Shown here piece by piece: positions 9,941-22,340 of a DNA stretch of 64,000 nucleotides. This stretch comes from Mantis religiosa (lineage: Eukaryota; Arthropoda; Insecta; Mantodea; Mantidae): the NCBI GenBank assembly GCA_030765055.1, contig CM060953.1, forward strand, positions 68,629,147-68,693,146. The letters run 5' to 3'. The first letter of the stretch is position 1. The number at the start of each line of letters is the position of its first letter. The notes beneath the pieces are model-generated. The model ran no database searches, was not told the DNA's origin, and saw only the letters and a list, made by a program, of their open reading frames with translations. The translations under genes were made by a program, and so were the position numbers.

Positions 9941-12330
9941 CCTCTGGTACCGTCAGAGGTACCACGAGTGCTAAGGATCCGCAGAGCTCACACTGAAGCA
10001 GCTGAAGGGGCAGGGTCCCCTTACCTACGGGAAATGTATGCCTTCACCAGGTTCACTTACAATGAGTGAATCAAGTGCCCGAAGTTTCTTCCTTTCGTTT
10101 ATGTAATCTAACACTCGCTTGCTTTTCGCTCGCCACTTATAATAATTTCGAAATCTTTTTTGTTGTGCATTGCACATCATGACTAACTGCAATGTATGCG
10201 AATACCAGAGAATTTGTAAAACTCACACGAATCTCTAGACTCGAAGAAGGCTTGTTTTTCTATTTATGGTAAGGAACCCTTGACGAGAAGATCTCACGGT
10301 GTATAACCGAAATGACTTCTTGTGATAGCTATGCGGTGCCAGAAAGTCCGCATTAAATATGTGACTTTGATCATTTTTTAAACAACAGCGTCACTAATTT
10401 TCACTTCATTTTCTTACTGTCGTAATACATTCGGCATGATGTAACCTCTTCTTCCCGAGGTTTCGAGCACTAGATAGCTAAACACAGGACTTCTCAAATA
10501 CATAACAATCACGCCATTTTGACATAGTCATACCACTTTTGTTAGCATCAGAAATGCATTCATTAACTCAACTCAGACTGAGAATAATGAGTAAAACCTA
10601 ACATCTAAATTGGGGAAGCGTGAAATAAATTTGCCTGCAGTTCAATTAATATTAGTATTTTTCCACCTAATTTTACAAGTCGAAACGTATACTGTATGTT
10701 TTCCTTCATCTGTTCATGTAAACGGTCATTTAATTTCGACTGGTGGAAGATTCTATAATCATTTCTTTCATTTCTTTAAAATTTCATTACATTGCAGATA
10801 TAATCTTAGAGAATAAACGATGAAAACATGTACACTTTCACACCTCTGTAATACAAATGTAACTTCGTTTATATTTGGAAGCCTGAAAGCAAGCCATTTT
10901 CGTTTTGCTAGGCTCCTATTTCGTCCTGCCTCCAACATCCTTTTTCTGATGTTTTAACAAGTTTGGAAAACAGAAGCACTGTGTCAACATTTCTCTACAA
11001 GCAGACATCAGAATAATGCTAACAACAAGCGAAATATATGCCATAGCATCCAGCAGAGGCAGAAAATTGCTTTAAAAGTTGGTCTTTGGAAGGTCAGAGG
11101 GTGCATAGAAACGAAACTCCAAGAATATGATACATACAGGTTTTGTGATTATTTCTTACATAAATTTAACAAGGTACTTCGTAAAGCATTGTTTACTTAG
11201 ATTAAAGGGAAACGATAGGTGAAGATTTAGCAGAAATAGCAAATATTATTAATAGCAAATAATTTAAGGTAGTTACATATTACAAGCAATCCTATAGCTA
11301 AATATGTATAAATATTTTCGCTGTCGCGATGAAAATTAGTTACGTGACAGCGGATAATGTATTGGTAAACTCAAGGCCTTTTTTATACATCCCACATTTT
11401 TTCCATGATGTTCAGAAAGTATTTTTGAAAAGTTACTGCAGTTACTAAATTATAAATTATATATTTCAAGTAAAAATATATACTAATTTAAATTAACAAG
11501 GAGAACTTTGTGCCAATCATTGAGATACATTCCGAGTTACCATACTTTGGGCATTTTTTCATTATTTGGAATGATCCTTAGAGTAAAATTTTAAGGTTAC
11601 CAGGATGAAAATTGGAAAAAAGATTGGAAACAAGAAGCAATTATATGGTAAACGAGTGAGATGCTTTGCGCTAACACGCGACTCTAGTAATTGGATGGTA
11701 CCCGATTATATTCTTTGTAGCCGCACACTCTCACTATGGATTTTCAGTGGCTTTACCCTTCCTGGAAAGTCGAATTCTGTTTACCTCAACTTATTGCACA
11801 TAACGGTGAGTCCAGTGTATGTAGAGTTTGTTCACATGTAATCATGTCTTCTGGACAGCAATGTGTTATACATCGGAAGGCACGAGAAAACATATCATAT
11901 AGACACACTCAACTTCCAGTTGCTCTATTTGTGTTTCGTAACTTACTATACATCAACTTACTAATATTTCATTCTTCTAATAGACCAGATCAGACCAGAT
12001 AAGAGACGATCACAGCGCCGGTCACCTGAAGGTCGATACACCTCCTCTGTCGAGTAAAACGAGTATGAGATTTTAAACCTAAACCCTTCGATATTCTTTA
12101 ATAGGAAAGGGCTTTGCTAAGCGCAATGTTCTAACATATTTTAAACGGAGATTCAAAGAGACCCTTTTCGCCATCTGTTGAGGTTCTTTTATGGAATAAG
12201 GTTCCCGCTTCATTTCTGGTATTCTTTCATGGGCCTTTACCCAATTTAAGTGAACAGACCTCTGCTGTTCTATCGCTTCTAGGAAAGGGTTTCGTTTATT
12301 TTATTGTACAGAGTGTCCAGAGTTACTACG
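9941..12330. other. Unassigned AT-rich DNA
   Basis: Only chance-length frames (68-88 codons) occur. Nothing was recognised. Confidence 0.5.
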
Positions 12331-12720
12331 GTGTCACCGAGTGAGGTGCTACCGCGGTAACGTGCGCATCTCGGATTCGGGAGTCGTGAGTTCGACCACC
12401 CACTCTCTATTAGGACCTTCAGTGCTTTTGTGCTTTTCTCTTGTCACTTAGCCATACAACCTTTCTATCATTTCCCTTTATTCCATTTATTACGCTTCAG
12501 GTGTGCTTTCAGGATCACGTTACTGTCAGGATCGGACAGATGGCTCGGACGCTTGCACATTCCAAATCTTCTCTCGGCGCTGGTTGATATTCTAACTTGT
12601 GGGAAACCCTGTGGACACTAGACCTCGGGTCCAGTGGCTGCGCAACGGTTGCTGGCGCCAGGATAACAGCTCTCAGCACTTGCTAGGGACTTCCGTATGC
12701 CTGTTTTGACTATGATCCTG
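12331..12720 (+). repeat. tRNA-derived SINE candidate (family D)
   Basis: A head with GAGGTGCTACCGCGGTAACG (A-box region) and GTGAGTTCGACCACCC (B box) is followed by a body less AT-rich than the surroundings (CAGGATCGGACAGATGGCTC, GGTCCAGTGGCTGCGCAACG). A diverged, possibly related head lies at 24416. No clear target duplication was found, so the 3' limit is approximate. Confidence 0.45.
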
Positions 12721-15334
12721 TGGCTCCGTCATGCATTCCTCTTGGGGAGGTTAGCCCCAATAGATATGTGTAATGCTCGCAATATGCAACGTGCCCCTCT
12801 TAATTATCTACTCTCTACCCTTTATCTATTTTTTCTAACGTATTTAAAGCTGACATCCGTTCTGCCTGTTTATATAAGCATTTCTTATGAAATTTGAATT
12901 TGTATGTACGGCTAACTTTGCTGTCTTTAATTTAAGACTACATCAGCCGCAACACTCACTTTAATCTTGCATCAATCTAAGTATATTAAAAATGTGCCGC
13001 TCCTTTCTTCTTATGAAAGGTCCATCTGCGGACGAGGACATTGTTGTATTTTTGTATTTTAAAGGATGCGTCATTCTTGATTGGGTACTCTATGCCTATG
13101 TGTTAATTCATAAAACAATTATAAAATCTCTCTCACAGCAAATTTGAGACATACGTCTTCCTATAGATATTTTTTGGACATGGCGCGTGACCTTGCTCAG
13201 ATGTGCATGGGTGACGTCATGCAAATCGATGGTGGGTGTGAAATCTATGCTTTCACTGTAAGATTGCTGATAAATCTAGTGGGTTATATGACAGATGACT
13301 AACCTGGCACCCTCTTTTTCTTAGAAATAAACAAGAGGATTCGACCATAAACTACTGCGAAATTACGTCAGATGCCAAGTCTAAAATTTCCTGTACATAT
13401 GCCAGTTATTTCCTGATATTCGTATATGAGCAATACACTTAAACAATCTTGAAATTACATACGGAACGGACAATTCCGCATTTAATCTTCTTTCTAGTAG
13501 ATAAATTGCTCTGCTATATGAAAGCTAGACAGCTTCATTCTTTTATACTAACCACATTTCAGGAGGAATGCTCGAGAATTCAATACTCTATCCTTACTGC
13601 ACATCAATTAACCGACGAAGAATAATTAACTTAATAATTTAGCAGATTACGACATGATCGATTATCGCCATTCCGTGTCCACCCGTGCTGCATATCCCAA
13701 AGCAATTGAAACGTTTCCCTAGTAATTGCTGGAAGGACTTGTTTACTGCGTGACGTCACAGCCCCGCTCGAGTGCCAGTGCTGCCGTACAGATAATGGAA
13801 ACTGTTATCTATCGGTTTAGGCGCCTTCCTCCACACAACGGGGCAATTTAATCTGGATGTTGGTTAACGCTTTCGTCAGTCGGTGTGACTGTCAATTGTT
13901 ACTCTTCCCATTGCTTTATTTCTTTTATTGCGGACCAACCTGACACTAGACGTGATTTCGTTTGGATTGCAAACAATCTGTGTTTATTTGCTGGTCTAGC
14001 TATGTTTATTTGTTTTACCTTTGATGAATTATACTAGCTGAAGAGTTCAATCAATTTCAAGCTGACGCACAAAGGGCCATGATGCGCGTCTATAACGGCA
14101 TCTAAAAGTGTTCAAGCACTAATCCAAAGTTTCTCCATGACAGTAAATAGAATGCTTATGACACGGTAATACTCCAAATTCAGGACCTGCACGGAAAAAA
14201 AGAGAGGATTGTCACTTACTTTGATTAAAGAGAAAAATAATAAACGAGCAACGTTTCTACATGACTATATGCCTCCTACAGTTACAGCTTTGTCTTTTTT
14301 CTACTTTAGTTACTGCAGGAGTTCCCTATCGCATTATTAAGCTTTTTTATTAATAATTTCTGTTATTCTGTAATATATTCTGTATGTTATGTAATCAAAA
14401 GTAGAGCAAAATATTAATTTGAATGGTCCTTATATATACCTTTCTCTTATGGAAAACTACGCTCCTCCTGGGCTTAAAAGTCGGCACCTAGGGTCTGATG
14501 CCTGTTAACGAGCAGAACAATTCTAATTCAGTGTAGCCTGAATGCCTGATCAGCTCGAAGCCTAGCATGAGATTGAGGATGGAGATGTGAAGGCCAAAAG
14601 GAATGAGTAAGAAATGTAACGATGGACCAGTTTGGGGAATTAATGGTGAAGAAAGCTGGAGAACATGAATAAAAACCGCCCAGAAGATTTTGTACACCAA
14701 AATTCTCACATACAGTCTCCTGGAAATCGAACTTGTAGCTGCTTGGAAGAGATGAAAACCCAAATTCGACTGCAAGAAGTATGTTGCTGACATATAATCC
14801 ATTATGACCGCATAATCTAACTCAATCTATTGAATCACAGCCAATCTCTGTTGAGCATTTACCCTGTGGTTGTCGTGATGGTCGGCTCATACCTGTCAGT
14901 ATAGTTATAGCAGAGAAAAAAAAGAAATATAAACAGTTACACTAAATTTCGGTTTAATACTCCATGTGATCCCCTATAGCGCTGAGGTAGATCTCTTCCA
15001 ATAGTTCAGTCCCCAGAAACAGAGGGTACATTTCCCTGCTCGGAGGCCTGGTACATGTGGCTCTCAGCCTGATTAGCTCCTTGGGAATAGAAGCTACTTG
15101 AAAATAGCCAGCCAAAGCGTATGTTCAACCTATTATACCACCTGCACTACTGCAGTCTATCCATGATGTCATTGTCTATGCATGGTCACTAGCTATTCGG
15201 TCCGATTTGGCCCGTGCGAGAAAAAGCTTTAGGAGTATTCTAGCCACACTGTTCGATATAAACATTTCATCATTAGTGCACGGGTGTTTTGCATATTTGC
15301 AAGTTTCATTCCTTAGTAACAAATAAGGAAAGTA
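12721..15334. other. Unassigned DNA
   Basis: Contains a 104-codon minus frame at 14488-14802 with no recognisable motif, and a GTGACGTCAC palindrome near 13750. No gene is called. Confidence 0.45.
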
Positions 15335-16213
15335 ATGATGAAATTATCATCATTAACCACAAGGACTTTTAAACTACCTATGGATACAGTAAAAATATAT
15401 TACACGAGCTTTATAATAGGAATAATAGGCCATGGAGCTGTAATATGGGAAAATAGATTAAAATATCAGAAATATATTAGAATAATTAGAAGTGTTCAAA
15501 GACAAGCTTTAATAAGATGCTTAGGAGTCGTAACAACAACACCAACTTTAGCTCTTTTAGTATGTTTGGCAATTTGGCCTATAGACTTAGTAATAAAACA
15601 GAGAGCAGCACATTATTGGCTCAAAAGAAAAGATTTCTTAAAAATTTAACATGTTATAGGTGAATATTGTAGGAATAAAGCAGAAATCAATAGGAAGCTT
15701 TTAAGAGATTGGCAACAGGAATGGGATACATCACTTCAAGGAAAAAGAACTTATAGTTTATATCCCAATATAAATGAAAGATTAAAACTGAAAGATATAG
15801 TAGCAACAAGATTAGGTATCCAATTCTTAACGGGACATGGACCATATAATGTGTACTTTAAGAAAATAGGAAGGTCTGACATCAGTAATTGTGATCGATG
15901 TAATTTAGAGAACAGGCCCTATTTGAATGTCATAAATATGATGCAATTTTACGTGAGGAAAGGAAACAGCTAGAAAGTAAATATGTTTGGGACGTAGTTA
16001 GAAACACAAAGGACTTCAAAATACTTGATACGGCAGCAGGAAAGGTTTCCACTATAATTATGGAGAAATATAAACAACAAGATATAAGGGAACATAACCA
16101 AGTACTACAGGCCAGCGTTCGAAATCAGTCACCACAAATTAAAAAATCTGGGAGACTTAGACAACGTAATAGGATAGTAACGTGCTATTTAATAAATAAA
16201 AGTTTCTAAAAAT
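15335..16213 (+). pseudogene. R1-like non-LTR retrotransposon, ORF2 thumb and C-terminal tail (copy R-b)
   Basis: The open part (15335-15649) reads as the thumb region of an R1-superfamily reverse transcriptase: HGAVIWENRLK, then RSVQRQALIRCLGVVTTTPT, then PIDLVIKQRAAHYWLKRKDF. Past a stop, the same protein continues in shifted frames with FLTGHGPYNVYFKKIGRSDI, a C-x2-C-like NCDRCN, and a helical tail (KILDTAAGKVSTIIMEKYKQ) to about 16160. These blocks match the minus-strand relic at 7560-8320. Finger and palm domains with the catalytic aspartates are missing, as in a 5'-truncated insertion. Several stops and at least one indel make it non-functional. Confidence 0.75.
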
Positions 16214-16385
16214 TCTTTCTGCATACCTTTTCCGTTTAGTTTACGTTGCAAATGTAAATTACTGATAGTAGCTACTTAGGTTAGTTTTTGTAATGTAATT
16301 ATAACATGTATCTGCAAAAACCATTTAATGTCTTAATGTAACATTGTATTGTAAATAAGAAAATAATTAATATTGTAATAATAGT

Positions 16386-16402
16386 TCTCGGTGAAGCCGA
16401 GA
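16386..16402 (+). promoter_or_regulatory. 3' UTR hairpin of the R1-like element
   Basis: TCTCGG and CCGAGA form a perfect 6-bp stem around a 5-base loop, just before AAAAATAAAG and the simple-repeat tail. Stem-loops at this place are known recognition sites for the reverse transcriptase in several non-LTR families. That role here is inferred. Confidence 0.4.
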
Positions 16403-16415
16403 CAAAAATAAAGCA

Positions 16416-16510
16416 TCCCTCCATCCCTCCCTCCCTCCCTCCATCCATCCATTTATCTACCTATTCATCTATTTATCTATTTATTTACTTATTTGTTAAT
16501 CTATTTATGT
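16416..16510 (+). repeat. CTCC/ATCC to ATTT simple-repeat tail
   Basis: Tandem CCCT/CATC units grade into TATTTATC-like units directly after the R1-like element, and look like its expanded 3' tail. Confidence 0.7.
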
Positions 16511-17862
16511 TTCATTCCTTGATAATTGAATATACGCATGTAACAAATTTATTCCACAATCTAGGGAGTTTTGTAGTTTAAGGGGTTAGTGCATAATTTA
16601 CTAATTTGTTTATATTTATAAATATATCTTACATTTTCAGCAACGGTTTGTACAAATATCTCACTCCGATACTTCAAGAAAAAGAGAAGGATACAAGAAA
16701 ATATCACCTTTATTTCTCTGTTTGTGTAGGACTTAGGTATCGTGTCTCGAAGTCCATAAAAGGTAATCGAGAAATGCAAACGTACGCATCAACAATGAGC
16801 ACTTCCTCATAAAAACATACGCCGCTCAACAACCTAAATAAATAGTATTCAAGAAGCATACGGTAAATCTTATTTTGGTGCTGCCATTACATCAAAAAGC
16901 TTGATATTAATGTTGGAAATGAAGCCGTCTGCCACAAGGATATCACCTCCAAATTTAAAAGTGTCATTTTCACTAAACTTTTGAACTTTTACTAAGAAGC
17001 TCCTAATTGTAATTTCTGAAATGTAACAGCTTGGAAACGAAATATAGTGCCGAAGAAGAGTAGTAAAGCTTATACGGTTTGTTGAAAATTGAATTGAGAG
17101 GGTTGATAGAAATTCTACTTTTATCAACAGATATAAAAAAATTAAAAAAAAAATAATATAGAATAAAAAGAAAAAAAAAGGGGGGGAAAACAGAAGGAAA
17201 TACAGTATTGTTCTAGTGTGTTTAGAACATTAAGTTTAATTTTTGTATTCACAGAATATTCTAAAAATTAATGCGACTTTATATTTAGTGATTGTAGGTT
17301 TTATTTTCCTAAAATAAAACCATATAATTTTTATAGCATTGTTATAGGTGTCCTGCAACAAAAATTCATAGATAACGCAACATCGACGAGCAGTTGCTCA
17401 TAGAAATATAGCAACACTTTATTACTGGATTGGATTAGGATACGGAAGAGATTCAGCACTGCGACCAGTCTTGATCTATTGTAATTAAGTCCCAAGTAGA
17501 GTATTCCCGGGAGAAGGATGTGGCGAGAGGAGGGTTCAGTTCCCATGCACTGCAGGAGATGAAGATCTCAGTGAGAGGGAAGCCATTTACACAAGTAGCC
17601 GCCAACGAGTATCAATACGTGGCTATTCAGGATCTGGGCCCATTACCGGTTGCCCAGGACAAGAAGGTAAGCTAGAGCAATGTGTAAAGTAATCACGTTT
17701 GTTGTCTCCTCGGGATGTATGCTCGCCTACAAAGTATGAAAAGGATGGAAGGCTCGTTTAAAATACGCAAGTATTGTCACATAGCTCACCTTTACATAAT
17801 GCCTATTGCTGCAACAAACATTAGATCTGGCAGCATAGGTGACTCATATGCACACTCATTCA
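16511..17862. other. Unassigned AT-rich DNA with A-rich tract
   Basis: An A-rich run ending in a G run lies at about 17136-17190. The minus frame at 16870-17127 (85 codons) has no motif I can name. Confidence 0.4.
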
Positions 17863-18540
17863 CTCATTTCCTAATCCTTGTTTCACATAAGCTTGTCCCG
17901 TATTTCTCAACGGTCATGTGACCTTATCAGCTCTCATTGGCTGTTATTGTAGTATAGACTGTTGTGCGGCAAAAATTAGTTCGTTATTTAACTTGGTGAT
18001 ATATCGTTATAAGTTGGAAGAGAATTGTCATATTGATATTTTCGTAACTGTTTGAATTAAATATATTACGCAACAGAGTTGATTTATCTGAACTGCACGT
18101 TAATTCTTAAACGAAGTAAAGAGGAGGTTCCTTTGCTCAGCCCGCCTTTCATATGGCACGATAGCACGTAATTTAGCGGTAGGGATGACATATTTGTTTA
18201 TATGACTTTCATCACTGACCTTGTTTTGAACTGGATTAGTCATATATTGCCATTCGAAGGTGTGTTGTGCCGAGTGAGACAGCTAAATTATTTTATTGAT
18301 TGTTTATTGCGCGTGTTCTTATTATATGTATAATAAGTCTACCGCCAGTTTTTCGCTGAAGCATCGCAAGAGAAAACCTTCACGAAGCGGCGAAATGATA
18401 ATTGTGGTGCATGTGTTTACTGCACTCACAGAGAAGAATCCGTCTTTGTCAGTGAGAGAATTCGAACAGCTGTGCTCTGAACTTACAGGTGCGTAGGAAC
18501 ATCGTGACATTTATACCTCGCCCTTAACTACAATGGTCAT
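17863..18540 (+). mobile_element. Inverted dispersed repeat, copy 1, left part: 5' half of a DDE transposon
   Basis: This matches the reverse complement of about 61270-61910 along its length. Landmarks are CTAATCCTTGTTTCACATAA at the outer edge, ATATTACGCAACAGAGTTGA, GGTGTGTTGTGCCG and the frame core. The frame at 18296-18496 contains VHVFTALTEKNPSLSVREFE and QLCSELTG, which resembles the N-terminal helix-turn-helix of the transposase family also seen at 58806-59045 and near 39060-39160. The reading frame stops soon after, next to ACAG/GTGCGT, which could be a splice donor. No terminal inverted repeat was identified, so superfamily placement is tentative. Confidence 0.6.
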
Positions 18541-18739
18541 ATGCGGCTGTTCTCCTTTGGAACACATTGAAGGTTAGATCATTAGATCACGCACACATTC
18601 ACACTCTCATTCATACTTCCAGACTCTGGGGAAGATAAGGAATTATCTTGACCGTAGAAAAATACCCCCACCGCCGGGAATCGAACCCGGGACCCCCAGC
18701 ACGGCAGGCAGGTGCTCCACCGACTCAGCTACGGGGATA
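18541..18739 (-). mobile_element. tRNA-derived SINE (family E) inserted into the inverted repeat
   Basis: On the minus strand this reads ATCCCCGTAGCTGAGTCGGT (A box), an anticodon-like arm, then GGTCCCGGGTTCGATTCCCG (strong B box and T arm), then a body GGTCAAGATAATTCCTTATC. The sister repeat at 61 kb lacks this segment: there, sequence matching 18500-18510 passes through a short different stretch straight to CCAGGGGCGATATTGC. So this is an insertion into copy 1 only. The T arm is perfect, but the acceptor stem is out of register, so it is not a functional tRNA gene. Confidence 0.75.
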
Positions 18740-18880
18740 ACCAGGGGCGATATTGCTGTGTGGCGAAGACGTTATTTAAGTACAATCAGACTGTACCGAG
18801 ATACAAATCCCAAAATATAATACCTTGAAGTGATTTGGGTGAATGAAGGACACACGACAGGTATGGCGTGACACGACTTT
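18740..18880 (+). mobile_element. Inverted dispersed repeat, copy 1, right part
   Basis: Continues the match to the reverse complement of 61090-61230: GGGGCGATATTGCTGTGTGG, ATTTAAGTACAATCAGACTG, GGACACACGACAGG, and the outer edge ATGGCGTGACACGAC. It is non-coding as far as can be read. Confidence 0.65.
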
Positions 18881-21800
18881 TAAGACTGAAAGACAAGCAA
18901 TTTTGCAAGGTTTAAAAAAATCCCAGTGTAAAATGCGGAAGGCCTTTCATTATAAACTTGTTTCAGTTGCATTGCTCATTCATTTAGTTTCAACTTGCTC
19001 AGTTCCATTATAAACTTATATTTTTGCATGCCTTCATATACTTATTATTATAATTTTATCTGTCGTCCTGGCAATTATTATGACGATTACTGCAGGTTTA
19101 AATGTGACGGGAAGGCACTGCTTCTGACCTATGGCGCGAAAGCATTGGCCAATTAGGGTGAGGGGGAAGGTAGTTGAACGTGGAGTGATATATGTCAGCG
19201 GCGCAACGTTGTATGAAACAGATTAGTAAACAGATCCGTTACCGGAGCAGATTAACAGTTCAAGCACTTCTGTCCTTCACACCCCTCTAGCCTTCTTGTC
19301 GTGGGCATATAAGTACGTCCTCTCTTCTCATGCCCGATCACCTCACCTCAGTGGATCAGCTGGTAGAGCATAGACACAGAAGAGGTTGTACAAGTAGAGG
19401 CATTAGGTAACTTGCATGAATTTCGTGCCATAAGTCATCAGTGATATTGTGATTTCACAATTTTTTTATTTACATTCAGTGATGAGAAACCTATTCCTTA
19501 TGATAATAAGGAAAGCTAACAAACATTGCATCCTGCAAATGTCAACTAGTGTTACTAAACTTAATGTTTACTCATAAATAGGAAAGTCTGTCATTTGTTC
19601 AACAACTTTTCCATTAATTTCATGATGCAATGGCTACTGTGCGTAGAAGTATTATGATTAATTGACCACCAGGGAATAACACCACTGACTATTCATATAG
19701 TGAATGAAACTGCTCCGGCTATAGCTGACACACTCGTGATCTTCATTCGTCTTACTCTTCTCTTCTCTGAAAAGATGTGCGTCATTGTACCAAAAATTTT
19801 ATTTCTTGTAAAATTCCAAGCGAAACTGATATGTGCAACTAATCTTGAAGATTTTTGTGACAGAAGCTAACTATACAGATCTTATTTCGTGAATGTTAAG
19901 TAGAACGTTTACAGAAATAAATGTTCATCTTAAAGGGCAGTATTTGCATAGTAAGAGAAGCTCTGAAGCTGACGTTGGGATATGGAAGGAACCGATAAAA
20001 AGAATTTCATTGAATAAATGCTCTCTGTAGCATCACAAGATACTCAAAGGTTTTGCAGTACATCTGGAGCCACAGAGGAAAGAGAAGCAAGTTATAACCC
20101 AAATGGAGAGGTAACTTTACGTCTGTTCCTTAAATATAGTAGTATAGGATCATGAATCTAATGTAAGAGTACTGGTTTGAGAATTAGTATCAAATACTTT
20201 ACGAAAATCCCATATCCAATGCAGTAGACTATTTTATTCGGAATAACATTCTTTATACTGTTGGAGAAACGCACTTTGTAATGTTTAACATATATTTGTA
20301 CTTATAAAAGTAAGCAAGAAATTTAAATCTTTCTGTGTTTGTAAGAACGTATTTTTAATATATTTTTACGAATGTGGCACATTTGAACCAACGTAACAGC
20401 AGCCTGACTGAAACTAAATACAATTTTCAAGAAAATTTTACGTTTAAAAAGGTTCACGATGACAGGTTTCACTAATATTCATAGCTGTGGAATACATAAA
20501 TGGACAGATGTCAAAACCAATACTAATACCAGATCATTGTTATTAACATTTATAAAATGCAATATGTTGCAGTCACACAACTTCTACTCACTCTTATAAA
20601 AAAGTTCTTACAAACCTCAGTATGTTCTAGCTTTTCTGAAATACATAAGTTTCCATTAAAAATTTACACATTTTGCTGTAGCTGTGAAAAGAGTAAGCTA
20701 TGACGACTATATTTTTATAAAGCGGTACTTATGAGTTCCATTGTTTAATAGGTTTATCTAATGTTCTATATGAGCTTCTACAAAGGAGACATGTTAAACA
20801 TCCATGTATGGAGGCATTTTTGAGATTATTTTATGAAACATTCAGCAATAATGGATCCATGAGTGTTTTTAAATACGTACCACCTCGATTGTCATTTTGA
20901 CTCACTGCTGGGAGACAAAGATTTCATTAGCTTCTGTTCCATAATAAACCAAACAAATGCACCCTAGGGGCAAAAAGTGCAGCGAGACACACAAACTCAT
21001 TAATTCTCCCTTGAAGCATTATTTGTCATAAGTAATAATGCTCACAGATAAAATAAAATTAGGCTTGAGGTTTGACGTTTTAATTAAAAGTAAAAATGAA
21101 TTTGTGTAATACAAATGGCAAATATACGCAATCAAGGTTAATTTGAGCAAACCTTTATAATGTTATTGTCCTTGTTTTCTCGTTTGTATTGTCAACATTT
21201 GATGAATGATAATTTTTAGTAGGAATAGGGAATTCGATGGTGATGGGAAAATATTTCTCATATGGAGTAGGTACCAATCAGTGGCAGGACGGAAATTCAA
21301 ATTTAGTCCACGGTGCCTAAATTTGATTAGATGAAAGTGTTTAAAAATCAATTATAACTTGGAGCTTAAGTATTCAAAGAGATTTAAAATTTAGATTTAT
21401 TTAGTTAATTAAATCTATTGCTTATTTAAGCAAGGCCTATAAAAGTATATCATTAGCCTTTTAGTGTTCTTAGATAATAATAATGGCAAGGAATGTATTC
21501 GAATGGACCATAGCCCATAATAATAAACCATAAATAAACATAAAAGTTCCTGATATTGGAAAATGAATACTTATATGAAGTGTCATAAAACGAAACTCAA
21601 AACTTTGGATGTATTCAACCTAAATACCCGTAGAATAAAATAACTAAATTGAGATGCAAATGCCAATAAAATAACCAATGACGTGAAACCCAAAAACTTC
21701 TAAAATTGAAAATGGCATATAAACTTTCACATATATGTTTTTACGCTTTTTTCCTATGACAAGAGTTATATGTATGTTCACAATGCCTCTGGGGCACCAA

Positions 21801-21954
21801 ATAAAATGTGACGTATTATAAAAAATCCGGCCCTGGTAATCACCAGATTATCAGGAATTCGTTTTCATATATTAGGCTCTAAGAAAACTAATAGGAATAA
21901 GTATATACCTAGAAAACAAACTATATTGTTGATTGACATATTATATATGTAGAT
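18881..21954. other. Unassigned AT-rich DNA
   Basis: A GC-richer patch at 19130-19400 carries GGGCATATAAGTACGTCC and an initiator-like CTCAGTGG about 40 bases on, a possible promoter or old LTR with no gene seen after it. Otherwise nothing was recognised. Confidence 0.4.
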
Positions 21955-22340
21955 TGTAGGTGGTACCACAATCCATTGTGACGATATTCGAGTCATGGGT
22001 TCAAACACCGTGGTCGATATACCTGAACCTGGTTTTTTCAGAGATTTCTACGAATTGCTAGACGAATGACGAGAAATTTTCCTGTCTCTCCACTTCACCT
22101 CATTTCTCTCTACACTTCACTTTCATCCTGATGTCTGCTTCAGGATTGTAAGTGCCACGGGAGACCCGACGTTGCATGGCAGGGAAAAAGAAGCTCTTTG
22201 TAAATCTTCGCCGTCTTGTTTAGGGATGGCCTCAGAGTTCGGGGCTCCAGTGCATTGTAGGAGAATGCATGGGGAAGGAAAGTGATTTGGACGTGATGCC
22301 ATGAGGAGCTTAAATCTGAATATTTTAACACCCTCCTCCC
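21955..22340 (+). repeat. tRNA-like SINE candidate (family F)
   Basis: GGTGGTACCACAATCC (weak A box) precedes GTCATGGGTTCAAACACCG (B box). The body contains a pyrimidine-rich stretch and GCCACGGGAGACCCGACG. No target duplication and no second copy were seen here. Confidence 0.35.

Noticed and set aside
14488..14802. 104-codon minus frame as a gene
   Set aside because: No motif, signal peptide or splice context; length is within chance for this window size.
16870..17127. 85-codon minus frame with GGDILVADGF as a DDE transposase block
   Set aside because: The resemblance is to a few residues only, with no neighbouring blocks on either side.
18669..18742. tRNA gene reading (glycine-like anticodon)
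   Set aside because: The T arm is good, but the acceptor stem is out of register and a SINE body follows, so it is a SINE head.
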